Positions 22,968 to 34,300 are shown, numbered from the stretch's first letter. The stretch: 36,219 nt of DNA from Nostocales cyanobacterium Centralia_MAG_434 (GCA_021324415.1 JAJPJF010000349.1:1-36219), one strand, 5' to 3'. Program-made: numbers and translations. Notes: generated from the letters alone by a model not told the origin.

Positions 22968-25900
22968 TCAATTTGACTTGTAACTCTCTGCCTGAGCTTG
23001 AGTCAAGCAAACTTTCAATATCCTTACAACCTCTTGTATATGGGGTTCTTCAAGTAGAGAAGAGTGAGAGCCAGGAATGTAATATGTATCGACTCCTCCA
23101 GTAGCAAGATGACCCCAACCATATTGAGGATCATATCGCATACCTACAGCATCACTCCGATTCTGATCTTCAGTCCGCAAGAGGGTGATTTGACCTGAGT
23201 AAACTGGGAAGTCATATGTTTCGGCAGCCAGTATGTTAGCATCTATCACTTCTAAGTGCTCGTCAGTTTTTGATACGTGGGGGTTCAAAGATTTTTTGTA
23301 ATTCTCTAATCTGTGTTTCACAGTGTACGCACCCCACTCTCTCCAACCAACAAGCTTGCGTTTTAGGTATGCAGGTCCTTGTTGTGAAACATTCTGTACA
23401 TGCAAGAACATTCGCTTCCAAAATGGTGCTCGCGAATCATAACCTGCACGCAGGTTATCAAGCATGACTAGAATACCAATTTTCTCTCCTTGCCTGTGTA
23501 GTTGCCGAGCTACCTCAAAAGCAACTGTACCTCCAAACGAGTAACCCATAAGAAAATAAGGACCATGGGGTTGAAGAGTTTGGATTTCCCGAATATAGTG
23601 GGATGCCATATCTTCAACCCGAATATGGGGAGACTGTTTTCCATCTAACCCTTTAGACTGCAGCCCATAAAATGGTTGATCTAAACCCAAAAGTATTGAT
23701 AAATTGCGGTAACACAGGATTTCTCCGCCAATAGGATGCATACAGAACAAAGGTGGTTTAGAACCATTAGGTTGAATTGCTACGAAGGATGACCAAAAAG
23801 TTCTTGAGTCCTGGTTCTGGTGAGTAGATATTAACCCTGGTTGTTGCTCAATCGTTTGAGTAAGGGTCTCGATAGTACCTGCTTGGAAGAGAATTGCGAG
23901 AGGAATTTTGACGCCAAATTTTTTCTCTATTTTATTAAATAATTGTATGGCTAGTAAGGAGTGCCCTCCCATATCAAAGAAGTTATCTCTGATGCTGATC
24001 GGTTGGATACCTAACACTTCTTCCCAAATCTGTGTCATTGTATGTTCTAACTCATTACGGGGAGCAACAAAAGTTTCTTCTGGCTCAACTCTTACTTGAT
24101 TCGGCAATGGCAATGCTCGACGATCTAGTTTGCCATTGGGAGTCAGAGGTAGAGCCTCTAGAATGACAAAAGCTGAAGGCATCATATAGTTTGGGAGTTT
24201 CTCAAGAAGAAACTGCCGCAGTTCAGTGCTTGTGAGGGCTTGCTGCTGATGTGGAACAACGTAGGCAATCAGGGATTTGTCACCGAGTTGATCTTCTCGG
24301 GTAATAACCACGATTTCCCGGATAATAGGGTGTTGAGCCAATAGCGTCTCAATTTCTCGAAGCTCAATACGTACCCCTCGAATCTTAACTTGACCATCTA
24401 AACGACCGAGAATTTCCAGAGAGCCATCTGGACGATAGCGTCCGCGATCGCCAGTGTAGTAAACCAAATCTTGTTCATCGGTGCGGAAGGGGTTCTTTGC
24501 AAACCGAGAACGGTCTTCAGGCGAAGCATTCACATAGCCTAAGCTACGGAATGGTGTCCGAATAACAATTTGACCTAGTTCCCCAATGCCACACAGTTGA
24601 CCACCTTCTATTAAAACCAGAGCCTGAGTTTCTGGTAGGGGTGAGCCAATAGGTTGCACTCCTGGTAAGGGATCAGTTGGGACTCGATAATAACACTTCG
24701 CTAAAGTTGTTTCTGTTGGACCATAAAGATTAACAATTTCACCACTTTCTGGGAAGGTTTGCCGCCATCGATGTATGAGTGTATCTTTCAGAGGTTCTCC
24801 AGCAAAAAAGATATGTTTTAAAGCACTTAAAGAAACTTCTGACGGCACATTAACCAACCACGATTGTGCTAGTGAAGGAACTATATGCAACAGAGATATT
24901 TGCTCGCCCTCCAACCAACGCAGAATTTTTGTAGGTTCTAGCTCATCTCCTTCGGCTGGTAAATAAAGGGTTGCTCCACTGGTCAAAGGTAAGAAAATAT
25001 CCCTCAGGGCAACATCAAAGGAAAGTCCCGTCAATTGAGCGCTGCGATCGTGTTGACCAACTGTAAATGTCTGCCGTTGCCAATTCAAGAAATGAGCCAA
25101 TCCTTTGTGACACCCCACAACACCTTTGGGAATGCCAGTAGTACCAGAAGTAAAGAAAATATAAGCTGCATCGTCAGGAGATAGTTGAGGTAGGTGCAGT
25201 GCTTCAGTGTTATCTGTTACGAAGTTTGTGGCTATACCAGTGTATGGGTTTACGTAGATGACAGCTAGAGACTTCCATATTTCCTTCTGTTCAGGGTACG
25301 GCTCACTAGTGCATAACAAGTATTTCGCTTTTGACTCCTCAAGCATGATCTGCTGCCGTTGGCTTGGAAGCTTTGGATCGATAGTCAGTAGCACACCCCC
25401 ACTCAAAAATACACTGACCATACTGACAATCAGGCCATAGCTTCGTTGTCCGAATACAGCAACTACCTCACCTCGTCTGACTCCGTAACTTAGCAAAACC
25501 TTCGTCAGAGAATGAGCGCTTGTGGATAATTCGCCATAGTTCCAAGTGCGATCGCCTTGACAGATTGCTGAATGTTGTGGTGTGGAGTTTGCCCACGCGG
25601 TGAACATTGTCGTCACCAAATCATATGCTGGCTCACGCAATGCCGCAGTTGGATCTGGAAGAATAGGTCGAGATTCTGGCGTGACGAGGGAATAGACGCT
25701 GATCGGAAACTCAGGAGCAGTCACAATTTGCTCAAGCAGATATTGGAATTGATCCAGTAACCTGGTCATGCGTTCAGCAGAAAATAGATCCCGTTGATAC
25801 ACAAGCTGTAACTTCAACTGACCTAGATACTCCTCCACATACAAAGTCATGGAGAATTTTGACTCGGGTTCGTTCAACTCTATGGGACTGAGAGTCAACC

Positions 25901-28900
25901 TAGGCATTTCTAAGGTTGCCTGAGGAGTGTTGAGGAAGTTGAACATAACATCAAACAACGGATGTCGATTAAGACTACGTTGTGGATGCAGTTCTTCTAC
26001 AAGCTTCTCAAAAGGGATATCGGGGTGAGCATATGCCCCTAGTGCCACCTTACGAACTCGACCTAGCAACTCTCGAAAACTGGGATTGCCAGAAAGATCA
26101 GTACGTAAAACCAGGGTATTAAGAAACAATCCTATGAGATCTTCTATTTCAGCTCGATTACGTCCAGCAATAGGCGTACCTACAACAATATCTTCCTGCC
26201 CTACATAGCGGTAGAGCAAAGTCTTGAACGCGGCCAACAGCGTCATAAATAAGGTGGCACCTTCCCTCTGCGAAAGTGCTTTCAGCATTTGGGTCAAAGC
26301 TTTGGATAGCTCTATAGATTGCTTTGCACCTCGGAAGCTTTGAATTGGTGGTCGTGGTTGGTCGGTGGGTAGATCTAACAGAGTCAGATTGCCCCCCAAT
26401 TGTTGCTTCCAATAAGCCAGTTGTGTTTCTAGTGGCGAACAGCCGTTTGCTCCTACTTCCTGCAACCACTGACGTTGCCAGTGAGCAAAGTCAGCATACT
26501 GGATAGACAAATCTGGCAAGGGTAAAGAAGTTCCATTTGAGAAGGCTGTATAGAGGCTCGATAATTCTCGGACAAAAATTCCCAGTGACCATCCATCAGA
26601 GATGATATGATGCATTGTCACCAGTAACACGTGAGATTTTTTGTCTAGTCGTAGCAAAGTGACTCGCAATAAAGGACCCTTTTCCAGGTCAAATGGTTTC
26701 TGGGATTCTTCTGTAACTAGATGTTGAACTTCATCCCATTGTGAATTTTGAGCTTGAGTTACCCCTACATCCCTAATCAGCACATTGAAATCTATGACTG
26801 GGGGAGCGATTACTTGCACAGGTGAGCCATTCACAAGTTTAAAGGTGGTACGCAAAACTTCGTGACGCCATACAATTTCTTGGACAGCCATCTCCAGAGC
26901 AGCTACATTGAGTGTGCCCATCAAATGCAGAGCCATGGGGATGTTGTATGCAGTGCTTTCGCGCTCTAGTTGGTTAAGGAACCACAGTCTTGTTTGCGCA
27001 AACGACAGTGGTAGATCAGTATCTCGTGATACGGGTTGAATAGCTGCAAATTTTTCCGGTTCTATTCCATTTAGCATCTCAATGCGCCTAGCTAGACCAG
27101 CTACAGAGGGTGCCTCAAACAAGCTAGGTAGAGAAAGTTCTACCTGTAGAACTTCATGCACCCGAGAAATCACTCTGGTAGCAAGTAATGAATGTCCACC
27201 CAAGGCAAAGAAGTTATCATTGATACCAATTTGTTCCAGACCAAGAACTTGCTCCCAAATCGACGTCAACACCTTTTCTATGGGAGTGCGGGGTGCGACA
27301 AAGCTGTTGGAGTGAATAAAGCTAGAAGAATCTGGTACAGGTACAGCACGACGATCTATTTTGCCATTGGCATTTAATGGCAGAGCATCTAAAAACACGA
27401 AAGCAGCAGGCACCATGTACTCAGGTAGCCTCTGTTGTAAAAAAGAGCGTAGTTCAATTTGGTTATTGGTTTGCCCTGACTTCGCAACAACATATGCTAC
27501 AAGTTGCTGATTGCCAGGAACATCCTCTCTTACCATCACCACAGCTTGTTGCAGTGCCGAGTGTTGACCTAAGATGGCTTCAATTTCTCCCAACTCAACG
27601 CGGAAGCCACGGAGCTTCACCTGGTCGTCAACGCGCCCCAGGAACTCTATATTCCCATCCGGCAAATATCGCGCTAAATCCCCAGTCTTATAAATCCTCT
27701 CAGAATTGCCCCTCTGCTCCTCTGCTCCCCTGCTCTCAAAAAAGGGATTGGGAATGAACTTCTGATTGGTCAATTCGGGATGGTTGAGATAGCCTCGTGC
27801 TAAACCAGCACCACCAATGTACAGTTCACCTGATTCACCAATAGCAACAGGCTGCAAATTTTCATTCAATATATATGTTTGGACATTAGCAATGGGACGA
27901 CCAATCGGAGCACTTAAATCATACTTTCCTCTTTGGCATATCCAGTAAGTCGCATCAATGGATGTTTCTGTAGGACCATAACAATTGAGTAGTACATTTT
28001 CCAAATTCAGGCGGTTTAGGAAGTGCTCCATGAGTTCAATTGGTAAAGCCTCTCCACCTGTAGTGACGTGCTTGAGCTGTTTACAACTTTCAAGTTCTGG
28101 CTCTTCAACTAACATGCGCAGTATGGAAGGTACTAAACCAAGGATTGTGATCTGCTGTTCAATTATCGTCTTGATCAAGTAAGCACTATCCTGATGTCCG
28201 CCTGGACGAGCCATGACCAACTGTGCTCCAAACGCCAAGGGCCAAAAAACCTGCCAAACTGAAGGGTCAAAACTAAATGAAATCGTCTGTAAGACTTTGT
28301 CTTGTGGGGTAATGCCAAAAGTTGTTTGCCGCCAGTAGAGCATATTAGAGATTCCACGATGAGGAATCATCACGCCTTTGGGTTTCCCTGTAGAACCTGA
28401 GGTATAGATGACATACATCAGGTGATCAGGAGTGACTTCACTAACAGGATTTTCACGGCTATTGTTGGCGATAATTTCCCAATCTGAATCTAGACAAATA
28501 ACTTGTGCTTCATGATTTGGTAAGTTTTTGACCCATTTTTGTTGAGTGAGCACTATAGGTGCCTGGGTATCATCTAAGATGAAAGCCAATCGCTCCGTTG
28601 GATATTGTGGATCTAATGGTACATAAGCACCACCCGCTTTGAGAATGCCTAAGATGCCAACGACCATTAAGAGCGATCGCTCAGCACACACAGCAACTAG
28701 CACATCGGGTTTTACTCCCAATGTTTGTAAATGGTGTGCTAATTGGTTGGCGCGCTCATTTAACTCTCGATATGTCAGACTTAGAGATACTGCAGCTAAT
28801 GTTTCTACATCGTCAAAAATAACTGCTATTGCATCTGGTGTTTTTTCTACCTGAGCTTCAAAAAACTGATGAATACACTGAGATTGAGGATAGTTAACTT

Positions 28901-28997
28901 GGGTTTGATTCCACTCCACCACTAACTGGTGAGGATTATCAGCCATCTTCTGCTTGTAATAGCTAGAATGCGTCAACTGCTGTTTGTATGTATCCAT
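22968..28997 (-). CDS. Dimodular nonribosomal peptide synthetase, A-T-C-A-T-TE
   Basis: 2009 residues. Order: A1 about 40-530 (YTSGSTGKPKGVMI near 200), T1 about 565-640 (DNFFALGGHSLLA, Ser near 603), C about 650-1090 (MHHIISDGWS near 800, LCL-like), A2 about 1115-1600 (FTSGTTGIPKGVVG near 1287), T2 about 1630-1705 (DNFFDMGGHSLLA near 1677), thioesterase about 1735-1995 (GYSFGG near 1819, catalytic His in GSHSSL near 1977). It begins in the C-A linker with no leading C domain, so it can start a chain; TE at the end predicts a released dipeptide or, if TE works iteratively, a multimer or ring. By hand alignment with GrsA the pocket residues read D-P-W-G-V-T-C-I-D-K (A1) and D-V-R-H-F-A-L-L-A-K (A2); I do not predict substrates. 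AGGAGA lies about 10 nt before the ATG. No MbtH or phosphopantetheinyl transferase gene is seen. Confidence 0.95.
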   Translation of the reverse strand: MDTYKQQLTHSSYYKQKMADNPHQLVVEWNQTQVNYPQSQCIHQFFEAQVEKTPDAIAVIFDDVETLAAVSLSLTYRELNERANQLAHHLQTLGVKPDVLVAVCAERSLLMVVGILGILKAGGAYVPLDPQYPTERLAFILDDTQAPIVLTQQKWVKNLPNHEAQVICLDSDWEIIANNSRENPVSEVTPDHLMYVIYTSGSTGKPKGVMIPHRGISNMLYWRQTTFGITPQDKVLQTISFSFDPSVWQVFWPLAFGAQLVMARPGGHQDSAYLIKTIIEQQITILGLVPSILRMLVEEPELESCKQLKHVTTGGEALPIELMEHFLNRLNLENVLLNCYGPTETSIDATYWICQRGKYDLSAPIGRPIANVQTYILNENLQPVAIGESGELYIGGAGLARGYLNHPELTNQKFIPNPFFESRGAEEQRGNSERIYKTGDLARYLPDGNIEFLGRVDDQVKLRGFRVELGEIEAILGQHSALQQAVVMVREDVPGNQQLVAYVVAKSGQTNNQIELRSFLQQRLPEYMVPAAFVFLDALPLNANGKIDRRAVPVPDSSSFIHSNSFVAPRTPIEKVLTSIWEQVLGLEQIGINDNFFALGGHSLLATRVISRVHEVLQVELSLPSLFEAPSVAGLARRIEMLNGIEPEKFAAIQPVSRDTDLPLSFAQTRLWFLNQLERESTAYNIPMALHLMGTLNVAALEMAVQEIVWRHEVLRTTFKLVNGSPVQVIAPPVIDFNVLIRDVGVTQAQNSQWDEVQHLVTEESQKPFDLEKGPLLRVTLLRLDKKSHVLLVTMHHIISDGWSLGIFVRELSSLYTAFSNGTSLPLPDLSIQYADFAHWQRQWLQEVGANGCSPLETQLAYWKQQLGGNLTLLDLPTDQPRPPIQSFRGAKQSIELSKALTQMLKALSQREGATLFMTLLAAFKTLLYRYVGQEDIVVGTPIAGRNRAEIEDLIGLFLNTLVLRTDLSGNPSFRELLGRVRKVALGAYAHPDIPFEKLVEELHPQRSLNRHPLFDVMFNFLNTPQATLEMPRLTLSPIELNEPESKFSMTLYVEEYLGQLKLQLVYQRDLFSAERMTRLLDQFQYLLEQIVTAPEFPISVYSLVTPESRPILPDPTAALREPAYDLVTTMFTAWANSTPQHSAICQGDRTWNYGELSTSAHSLTKVLLSYGVRRGEVVAVFGQRSYGLIVSMVSVFLSGGVLLTIDPKLPSQRQQIMLEESKAKYLLCTSEPYPEQKEIWKSLAVIYVNPYTGIATNFVTDNTEALHLPQLSPDDAAYIFFTSGTTGIPKGVVGCHKGLAHFLNWQRQTFTVGQHDRSAQLTGLSFDVALRDIFLPLTSGATLYLPAEGDELEPTKILRWLEGEQISLLHIVPSLAQSWLVNVPSEVSLSALKHIFFAGEPLKDTLIHRWRQTFPESGEIVNLYGPTETTLAKCYYRVPTDPLPGVQPIGSPLPETQALVLIEGGQLCGIGELGQIVIRTPFRSLGYVNASPEDRSRFAKNPFRTDEQDLVYYTGDRGRYRPDGSLEILGRLDGQVKIRGVRIELREIETLLAQHPIIREIVVITREDQLGDKSLIAYVVPHQQQALTSTELRQFLLEKLPNYMMPSAFVILEALPLTPNGKLDRRALPLPNQVRVEPEETFVAPRNELEHTMTQIWEEVLGIQPISIRDNFFDMGGHSLLAIQLFNKIEKKFGVKIPLAILFQAGTIETLTQTIEQQPGLISTHQNQDSRTFWSSFVAIQPNGSKPPLFCMHPIGGEILCYRNLSILLGLDQPFYGLQSKGLDGKQSPHIRVEDMASHYIREIQTLQPHGPYFLMGYSFGGTVAFEVARQLHRQGEKIGILVMLDNLRAGYDSRAPFWKRMFLHVQNVSQQGPAYLKRKLVGWREWGAYTVKHRLENYKKSLNPHVSKTDEHLEVIDANILAAETYDFPVYSGQITLLRTEDQNRSDAVGMRYDPQYGWGHLATGGVDTYYIPGSHSSLLEEPHIQEVVRILKVCLTQAQAESYKSN
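27708..27737. repeat. Low-complexity repeat inside synthetase gene
   Basis: Read on the minus strand, GAGCAG/GGGGAGCAG-type purine units code for ESRGAEEQRG in the A1 domain of the synthetase. The same type of tract is otherwise seen between genes in this window. It falls in a variable loop before IYKTGDLARY, so the protein fold may tolerate it. Confidence 0.6.
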
Positions 28998-29245
28998 CTG
29001 TTGAAAATCTCCTGTTTAAATAGCTTCGTGCTTAGTCCAGAAATTTCCTCATTTTTTTGCTCAATGTATAAATGGCTGCCAAAATCTTTCGAAGCTGATG
29101 TAAATAAAGTGACTCACTGGATTAATAAACTCAGAGTTATTGATGCGAATTTACTGGGGGAGAAACACACAAATAAGTGAAAAATATTGAATGCTTGGAT
29201 ACACTAAGTTTGTTAACAAAGCATTGCCTTAGAAAAGTACTCTCA

Positions 29246-29938
29246 TTATGCAAGAGCAGCCTCTAATTGAAGCTGCTCTCGTGCTAGTGAAACTAATTCA
29301 CGAGCCTTGATTAACTTAGTTTTATCTTTAATACTCTGTTCAAAATATTTGGAATATCTTCCTTCCATATGTTGTACATAAGCTTCCAGATATTTAATGC
29401 GTAAGTGCAAATTCTCATCTTGGAGAAAAGCAATATCAGCTTCAACCATACTCCGAAGAACAAACATCGGAACTGGGCTGCGAAGTGGACGAAAATTTGG
29501 ATTGTGAAGACCAGGGCTTTCCGTACGCATGTGAAACTCTCCTATCATCAGCCCTGATTCGACAAAAAAAGGCTTAACTTTTTTTTGAACAACATCAATG
29601 ATGTTAGGAGCATTCTCTATATCTATATCAGGAACAATGAGTATGATTGTTTTTTTGATAGCAGCTTCTCCTTTTGTGGGTTCTAGCTCTAGGAAAAAAT
29701 CTCGGTAGCTTAAAACTGTCTGTGCAATTTGCGGTAGCTCCAAATTTTTAACCCAAAGAACTCCTAAATGCATGCTATTTAACCTAAGTGCGTGAGGAAC
29801 AAAAGGGCACACAGGACCATTTCTGCCTACAATAGGATGAGGTTTTGCAACAAAACTTTCAACCCACTCCTGGATTTCAACTAAATATGGAAGATCCTGT
29901 TGAAGCTGTTTTAGCTGACTAGGTGTATGTAGTTGCAT
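29246..29938 (-). CDS. CPF-motif protein preceding the synthetase (DUF6875-like)
   Basis: 230 residues. Notable parts: VGRNGPVCPFVPHALRLNSM (Cys44-Pro-Phe), an alpha/beta core KKTIILIVPDIDIENAPNII, a conserved-looking MIGEFHMRTESPGLHNPNF and PLRSPVPMFVLRSMVEADIA, and a helical tail. I recall a family with a CPF motif, DUF6875, that occurs in biosynthetic loci and this looks like it, but that naming is tentative. No known enzyme motif beyond the cysteine. It is upstream of the synthetase on the same strand, 248 nt apart, so it is probably part of the same locus and might act on the precursor or product. Confidence 0.7.
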   Translation of the reverse strand: MQLHTPSQLKQLQQDLPYLVEIQEWVESFVAKPHPIVGRNGPVCPFVPHALRLNSMHLGVLWVKNLELPQIAQTVLSYRDFFLELEPTKGEAAIKKTIILIVPDIDIENAPNIIDVVQKKVKPFFVESGLMIGEFHMRTESPGLHNPNFRPLRSPVPMFVLRSMVEADIAFLQDENLHLRIKYLEAYVQHMEGRYSKYFEQSIKDKTKLIKARELVSLAREQLQLEAALA

Positions 29939-31000
29939 TGTTTTTAGATACTTTTCACTGGAAAGTAATTCTTGTCAAGAAATGTAGATTGATCCTATTG
30001 CTAGTTAGGCAAAACCAGAGTTTGCTTCTAGTTATTCATGTAGAACTGGGTCTCCATAAAAGATAGAAAACAACACTATGGATACTATTTTTTGATTTAG
30101 GCTAGTAAAACTGCTTAACTAAGCTAAACTCCTGAAGAGGATTCTACTTATTGAGAGAGAGGATTTTTCCCTAATCCATTTCCATATGCAAGCACTTTCT
30201 AGGAATGACAGTTATCTCAATGGTGTCCATATATATCATTTGTGTTGGTAAAAACAAATGATATATAGTGCAAGTTCAGCTTCATTCGAAAAATGAGCTA
30301 AGTTGAGTACTTCATGTTTAGTTTGATATGGCATAGGTCCTAGAAATACTTCTTAGCACTAAACCATTGTGGTTTGACTTAAAAGAGATTCTTGACTGAT
30401 TTGGAAAACATGCAATGTTTGTTTAAATTTATCATAAAACTTGAAATAGCTTCTTGCATAAAGAATATGTAAAGTTTGCAATAAATAGTTATTTATCCCA
30501 AGTAGTTGCTTAATATAGGAAGCCAAAAAGCTTATAGAAAAGCATTTACACAAACTTAAATATTTTTTATTAATTTAAATTTTCAATATATATCAACATT
30601 TTATGTAGGAAGAAATACAATAGTGTTGATTATTTTTTATCTTGTCAAAAACTCAGACTTCATGAATTCAGATGGCATAAGATAAAATTTTGAAAAAACA
30701 TCAGAGCCGTAGGAGTAGCACCTAAAAAAATAATAAAAATGTATAATAAAGTAAAAAGTGCAACAATAAATACAGTGCCCTTGTTAAAAGTAGACAGTCA
30801 AGAAAAAATTTTTCATGTATGCTTAGTGAGCGCGATCGCTGCTCTAATTTGAGTTTTGGATACAATTGGATGATAATGAGGTGCGCGATCGCATCCTTAA
30901 AAAATTGGTGTATTGCGAAAGGAGCGGAAAGTACTAGATCGTTATCTGTAGGTGTTGAGGGATTTCACTGTATCATTTATGCAAAGGCAAAGGAAGGACA
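29939..31000. other. AT-rich intergenic region
   Basis: About 1.06 kb with no supportable gene. Short open frames at 30359-30553 and 30819-31004 lack family features or start signals. It holds the divergent promoters of the synthetase locus (left) and the zinc-ribbon gene (right), a 13-bp perfect inverted repeat at 30231-30266, and two GCGATCGC-type HIP1 octamers between 30830 and 30895. Confidence 0.6.
30231..30266. repeat. Perfect 13-bp AT-rich inverted repeat
   Basis: ATATATCATTTGT (30231-30243) and ACAAATGATATAT (30254-30266) are exact complements with a 10-nt loop. It lies about 290 nt upstream of the CPF-motif gene. It could be an operator, a transcript-end stem, or a remnant of a miniature repeat. 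Confidence 0.65.
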
Positions 31001-31309
31001 ATGACAGAATCATCTGCTAGAAAACCCAAAAAAATCATTCCTAACCCAGAGCTACCACCAGAAAAGTGCCAACATATTCGCATCCTCGATTGTGATCAGC
31101 CTGTCCAGCGTGTTTTCTATGAGTGCTACCATTGCCTACAAGGGTTGTTAAGTGAATGCAGTGGAAAACCTGTAGTCAAAGAATTCAAAGGACGCGATCA
31201 GGTACAAGAAATAAAAGTCAAGTGTCCTAACTGTGGAGAAACCGCTATCAAATTGATTACAGAGAAAGTGCTTTCCACAACAGTCATCCCTTCACCTTGG
31301 GCAGAATAA
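31001..31309 (+). CDS. Small zinc-ribbon-like protein
   Basis: 102 residues with two Cys pairs, CYHC (42-45 region) and CPNC (about 74-77), spaced as a treble-clef or zinc ribbon; additional Cys residues lie at CQHIRILDC and LSECSGK. Start at 31001 is supported by AAGGA closely upstream. It resembles small conserved cyanobacterial proteins of unknown role. It lies 83 nt ahead of the AAA/WD40 gene on the same strand and may be cotranscribed with it. Zinc binding is inferred from the Cys pattern. Confidence 0.7.
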   Translation: MTESSARKPKKIIPNPELPPEKCQHIRILDCDQPVQRVFYECYHCLQGLLSECSGKPVVKEFKGRDQVQEIKVKCPNCGETAIKLITEKVLSTTVIPSPWAE

Positions 31310-31392
31310 GAGCATATACGGAAAGTTAAATGATGCTAGTTGCCTGATTAGAAATACATCGTCTGTCATTTCAATTGCACGAATTTACAAAA

Positions 31393-34300
31393 ATGAATTC
31401 ACACATCTATAAAGTTGGCGGTTGCTTAAGATTCGATGACCTCAACTATGTTGAGCGCCGCGCGGATGGTGAACTTTATCGTGCACTAAAAGCAGGTGAG
31501 TTTTGTTACGTTTTCAACTCACGGCAAATGGGTAAGTCTTCGCTGTTAGTCCATACTAGGTATCAGTTGCAACTTGAGGGGTTTAGTTGCACCCACATTG
31601 ATATGACCCAGATTGGTAGTGAAAATATCAACCCATTACAGTGGTATAAAGGCATAGTGGTGGAGCTTTTGTATGGGTTCAATCTAGTAGGTAAATTAAA
31701 CTTCAAGGCTTGGTGGCAGGAGCATGAAGATATTTCACTCTTGCAGCGATTGAGTAAATTTATTGAAGAGGTGCTGTTGGTTAACCTTCCCAATCGCCAA
31801 CTTTTTATCTTTGTTGATGAAATTGATAGCATATTGAGCCTGAACTTCTCTGTTGATGATTTTTTTGCCTTAATTCGCCATTGCTACAACCAAAGAGCCT
31901 ATAATTCAGAATACTCGCGCCTCACATGGGCTCTGTTTGGAGTAGCTACGCCTTCCGATTTAATTCGTGATAAAAAAAGGACACCCTTTAACATTGGTAC
32001 AGCTATCGAGCTAGAGGGATTTCAACTGCAGGAAGCGCAACCGCTGATTTTTGGATTAGAGGGTCGGGTCAGTAACCCCCATGCTGTTTTTAAAGAAATC
32101 ATAGATTGGACTGGGGGACAACCGTTTCTAACGCAAAAGCTCTGTCAGTTGGTGCTCAAAACAACCCACTCAATGCAAACTCATCAGCTACCACCAACCC
32201 CTGGAATGGAGGCTGAGTGGATAGAGAATCTAGTGCGATCGCAGGTAATTGACCACTGGGAATCGCAAGATTTGCCAGAGCATTTAAGGACAATTAGGGA
32301 TCGCATTTTACGAAAAGAGCAATGGTCTGGTAGGTTACTAGGTATATATCAGCAGCTTTTGCAGGGAGTTGAAATTCCCACAGACGACTCGCAAGAACAA
32401 GTCGAACTACTGCTATCAGGTTTAGTAGTCAAACACCAAGGTTATTTGCGAATTAAAAACCCCATTTATCGAGAAGTTTTTTGCCTGGAATGGGTAGAAA
32501 GACAATTACAAAATCTACGTCCTTACTCCCAATCATTGAATGCCTGGATTGCTTCTAACCGACAAGATAAGTCGCGGCTATTGCGTGGACAAGCATTGAT
32601 TGATGCTCAATTCTGGTCACAGGGGAAAAGCCTAAGTGATCTGGACTATCAGTTTTTAACGGCTAGTATTGAAGTTGATAGACGGGAAGTCGAACTGGCT
32701 TTAGAGGCAGAACGTGCTCAAGTCATTAAAGCGCGACTGGATCAAGAGAAAAAAGCTGCTTTTCGACAAAGACTATTGTTGATTGTGGTCAGTATAGCGT
32801 TACTACTGACTTGCATTTTAGGGGGAATAACATACTTTGCGTACGATTCCTCAGTGAAGAGTGAACACCAAGCAAAAATAAGCGAAATTCGAGCGTTAGT
32901 GTCATCTTCGGAAGGATTGTTTGCCTCAAATCATCCTTTAGATGCACTTGTAGAAGCGATCAAGGCAACAAGAAAACTGCAACAAATTAAGAGAGCAAAT
33001 GCAAATATTGAGAATCAGGTAAAAAATGCGCTGGCGCAAGCCGTTTATGGAGCCACTGAATATAACCGCTTAGTAGGACATAAATCTGCTATTCTCGCAG
33101 TGTCTATCAGCCCTGATAGTTCTGTGATTGCCTCAGCTAGCGTAGACAACACAGTCAAACTTTGGCAGCGTGACGGTACCCAATTAACAACACTGAAAGG
33201 TCATAAAGCAGCTGTGAGGGCGGTGAATTTTAGTCCTGACGGTAAAATCGTAGTCTCCGCTTCTGATGATCACACTATAAAAATTTGGAAACGAGATGGA
33301 ACTTTACTACGCACTCTTACTGGTCACAATACGCCAATATGGGTAGTCACATTTACCCAGGATGGTCAACAAATTATCTCTGCAAGTATAGACAGTACCA
33401 TCAAACTTTGGACTTCAGACGGTAGGTTACTCAAAACTCTTAAAAGTGACAAAGTAGGAGTATCAGGAGTAGCAGTGAGTCCGGATAGTCAGATATTTGT
33501 CTCTGTAAGTCAGGATAATCTACTGAAATTTTGGCGACGAGACGGTCAGCTACTAAAAACCGTTCTCACTCCTGCAAAGCTGATCAACGTTGCCTTTAGT
33601 CCTAATGGTCAAATGATCGCTACATCAGGTGATGATAACACTGTCAAACTTTGGACTCAAGACGGTGTTTTGTTAAAAAGCTTTTTTGGTCATACTGCAG
33701 TTGTTATGGGAGTCGCATTCAATCCTCAGGGTAACATCATTGCATCATCCAGTTTGGATAAGACCATAAAACTTTGGCATACTGATGGCTCAGAATTAAA
33801 CACCTTGAGAGGCCATACTGCACCAGTTTGGGGACTTGCTTGGAGTCCCGATGGCAGTTTCATTGCCTCCGCTGGGACAGATAGCGTTGTCAAACTTTGG
33901 CACCCTCATAACCCATTACAAACAACCATCACTGCTCACCACAATGGAATATATGGACTTGATATCAGTGCTGATAGCACAACAATTGCTACATCCGGAA
34001 CAGGTCAAGACAATACGGTCAAACTTTGGGATCGTCACGGCAATTTACTGACAACACTTAAAGGACATAACGCACCAGCCATCTATGTTGATATTAGCCC
34101 TGATGGTAAGTTGATTGCTTCTGCTAGCTTGGACAGTACTGTAAAACTTTGGCGGCGGGATGGAACTCTATTAAGGACTTTCAAAGGTTTTCATGCTATG
34201 GTTGCCTCAGTCGCTTTTAGTCCTCAAGGTGAGTTCCTGGCTTCCTCTAGTCAAGATGATACACTAAAAGTCTGGAAGCTTGACGGTACATTGGTAAAAA

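Noticed and set aside
22968-28997. Specific amino-acid assignment for the two adenylation domains
   Set aside because: The pocket residues were aligned by hand and do not match a code I can name with confidence.
30819-31004. 61-codon open frame ending at the zinc-ribbon start
   Set aside because: It contains two HIP1 octamers and no recognisable domain; it is more likely leader DNA of the next gene.
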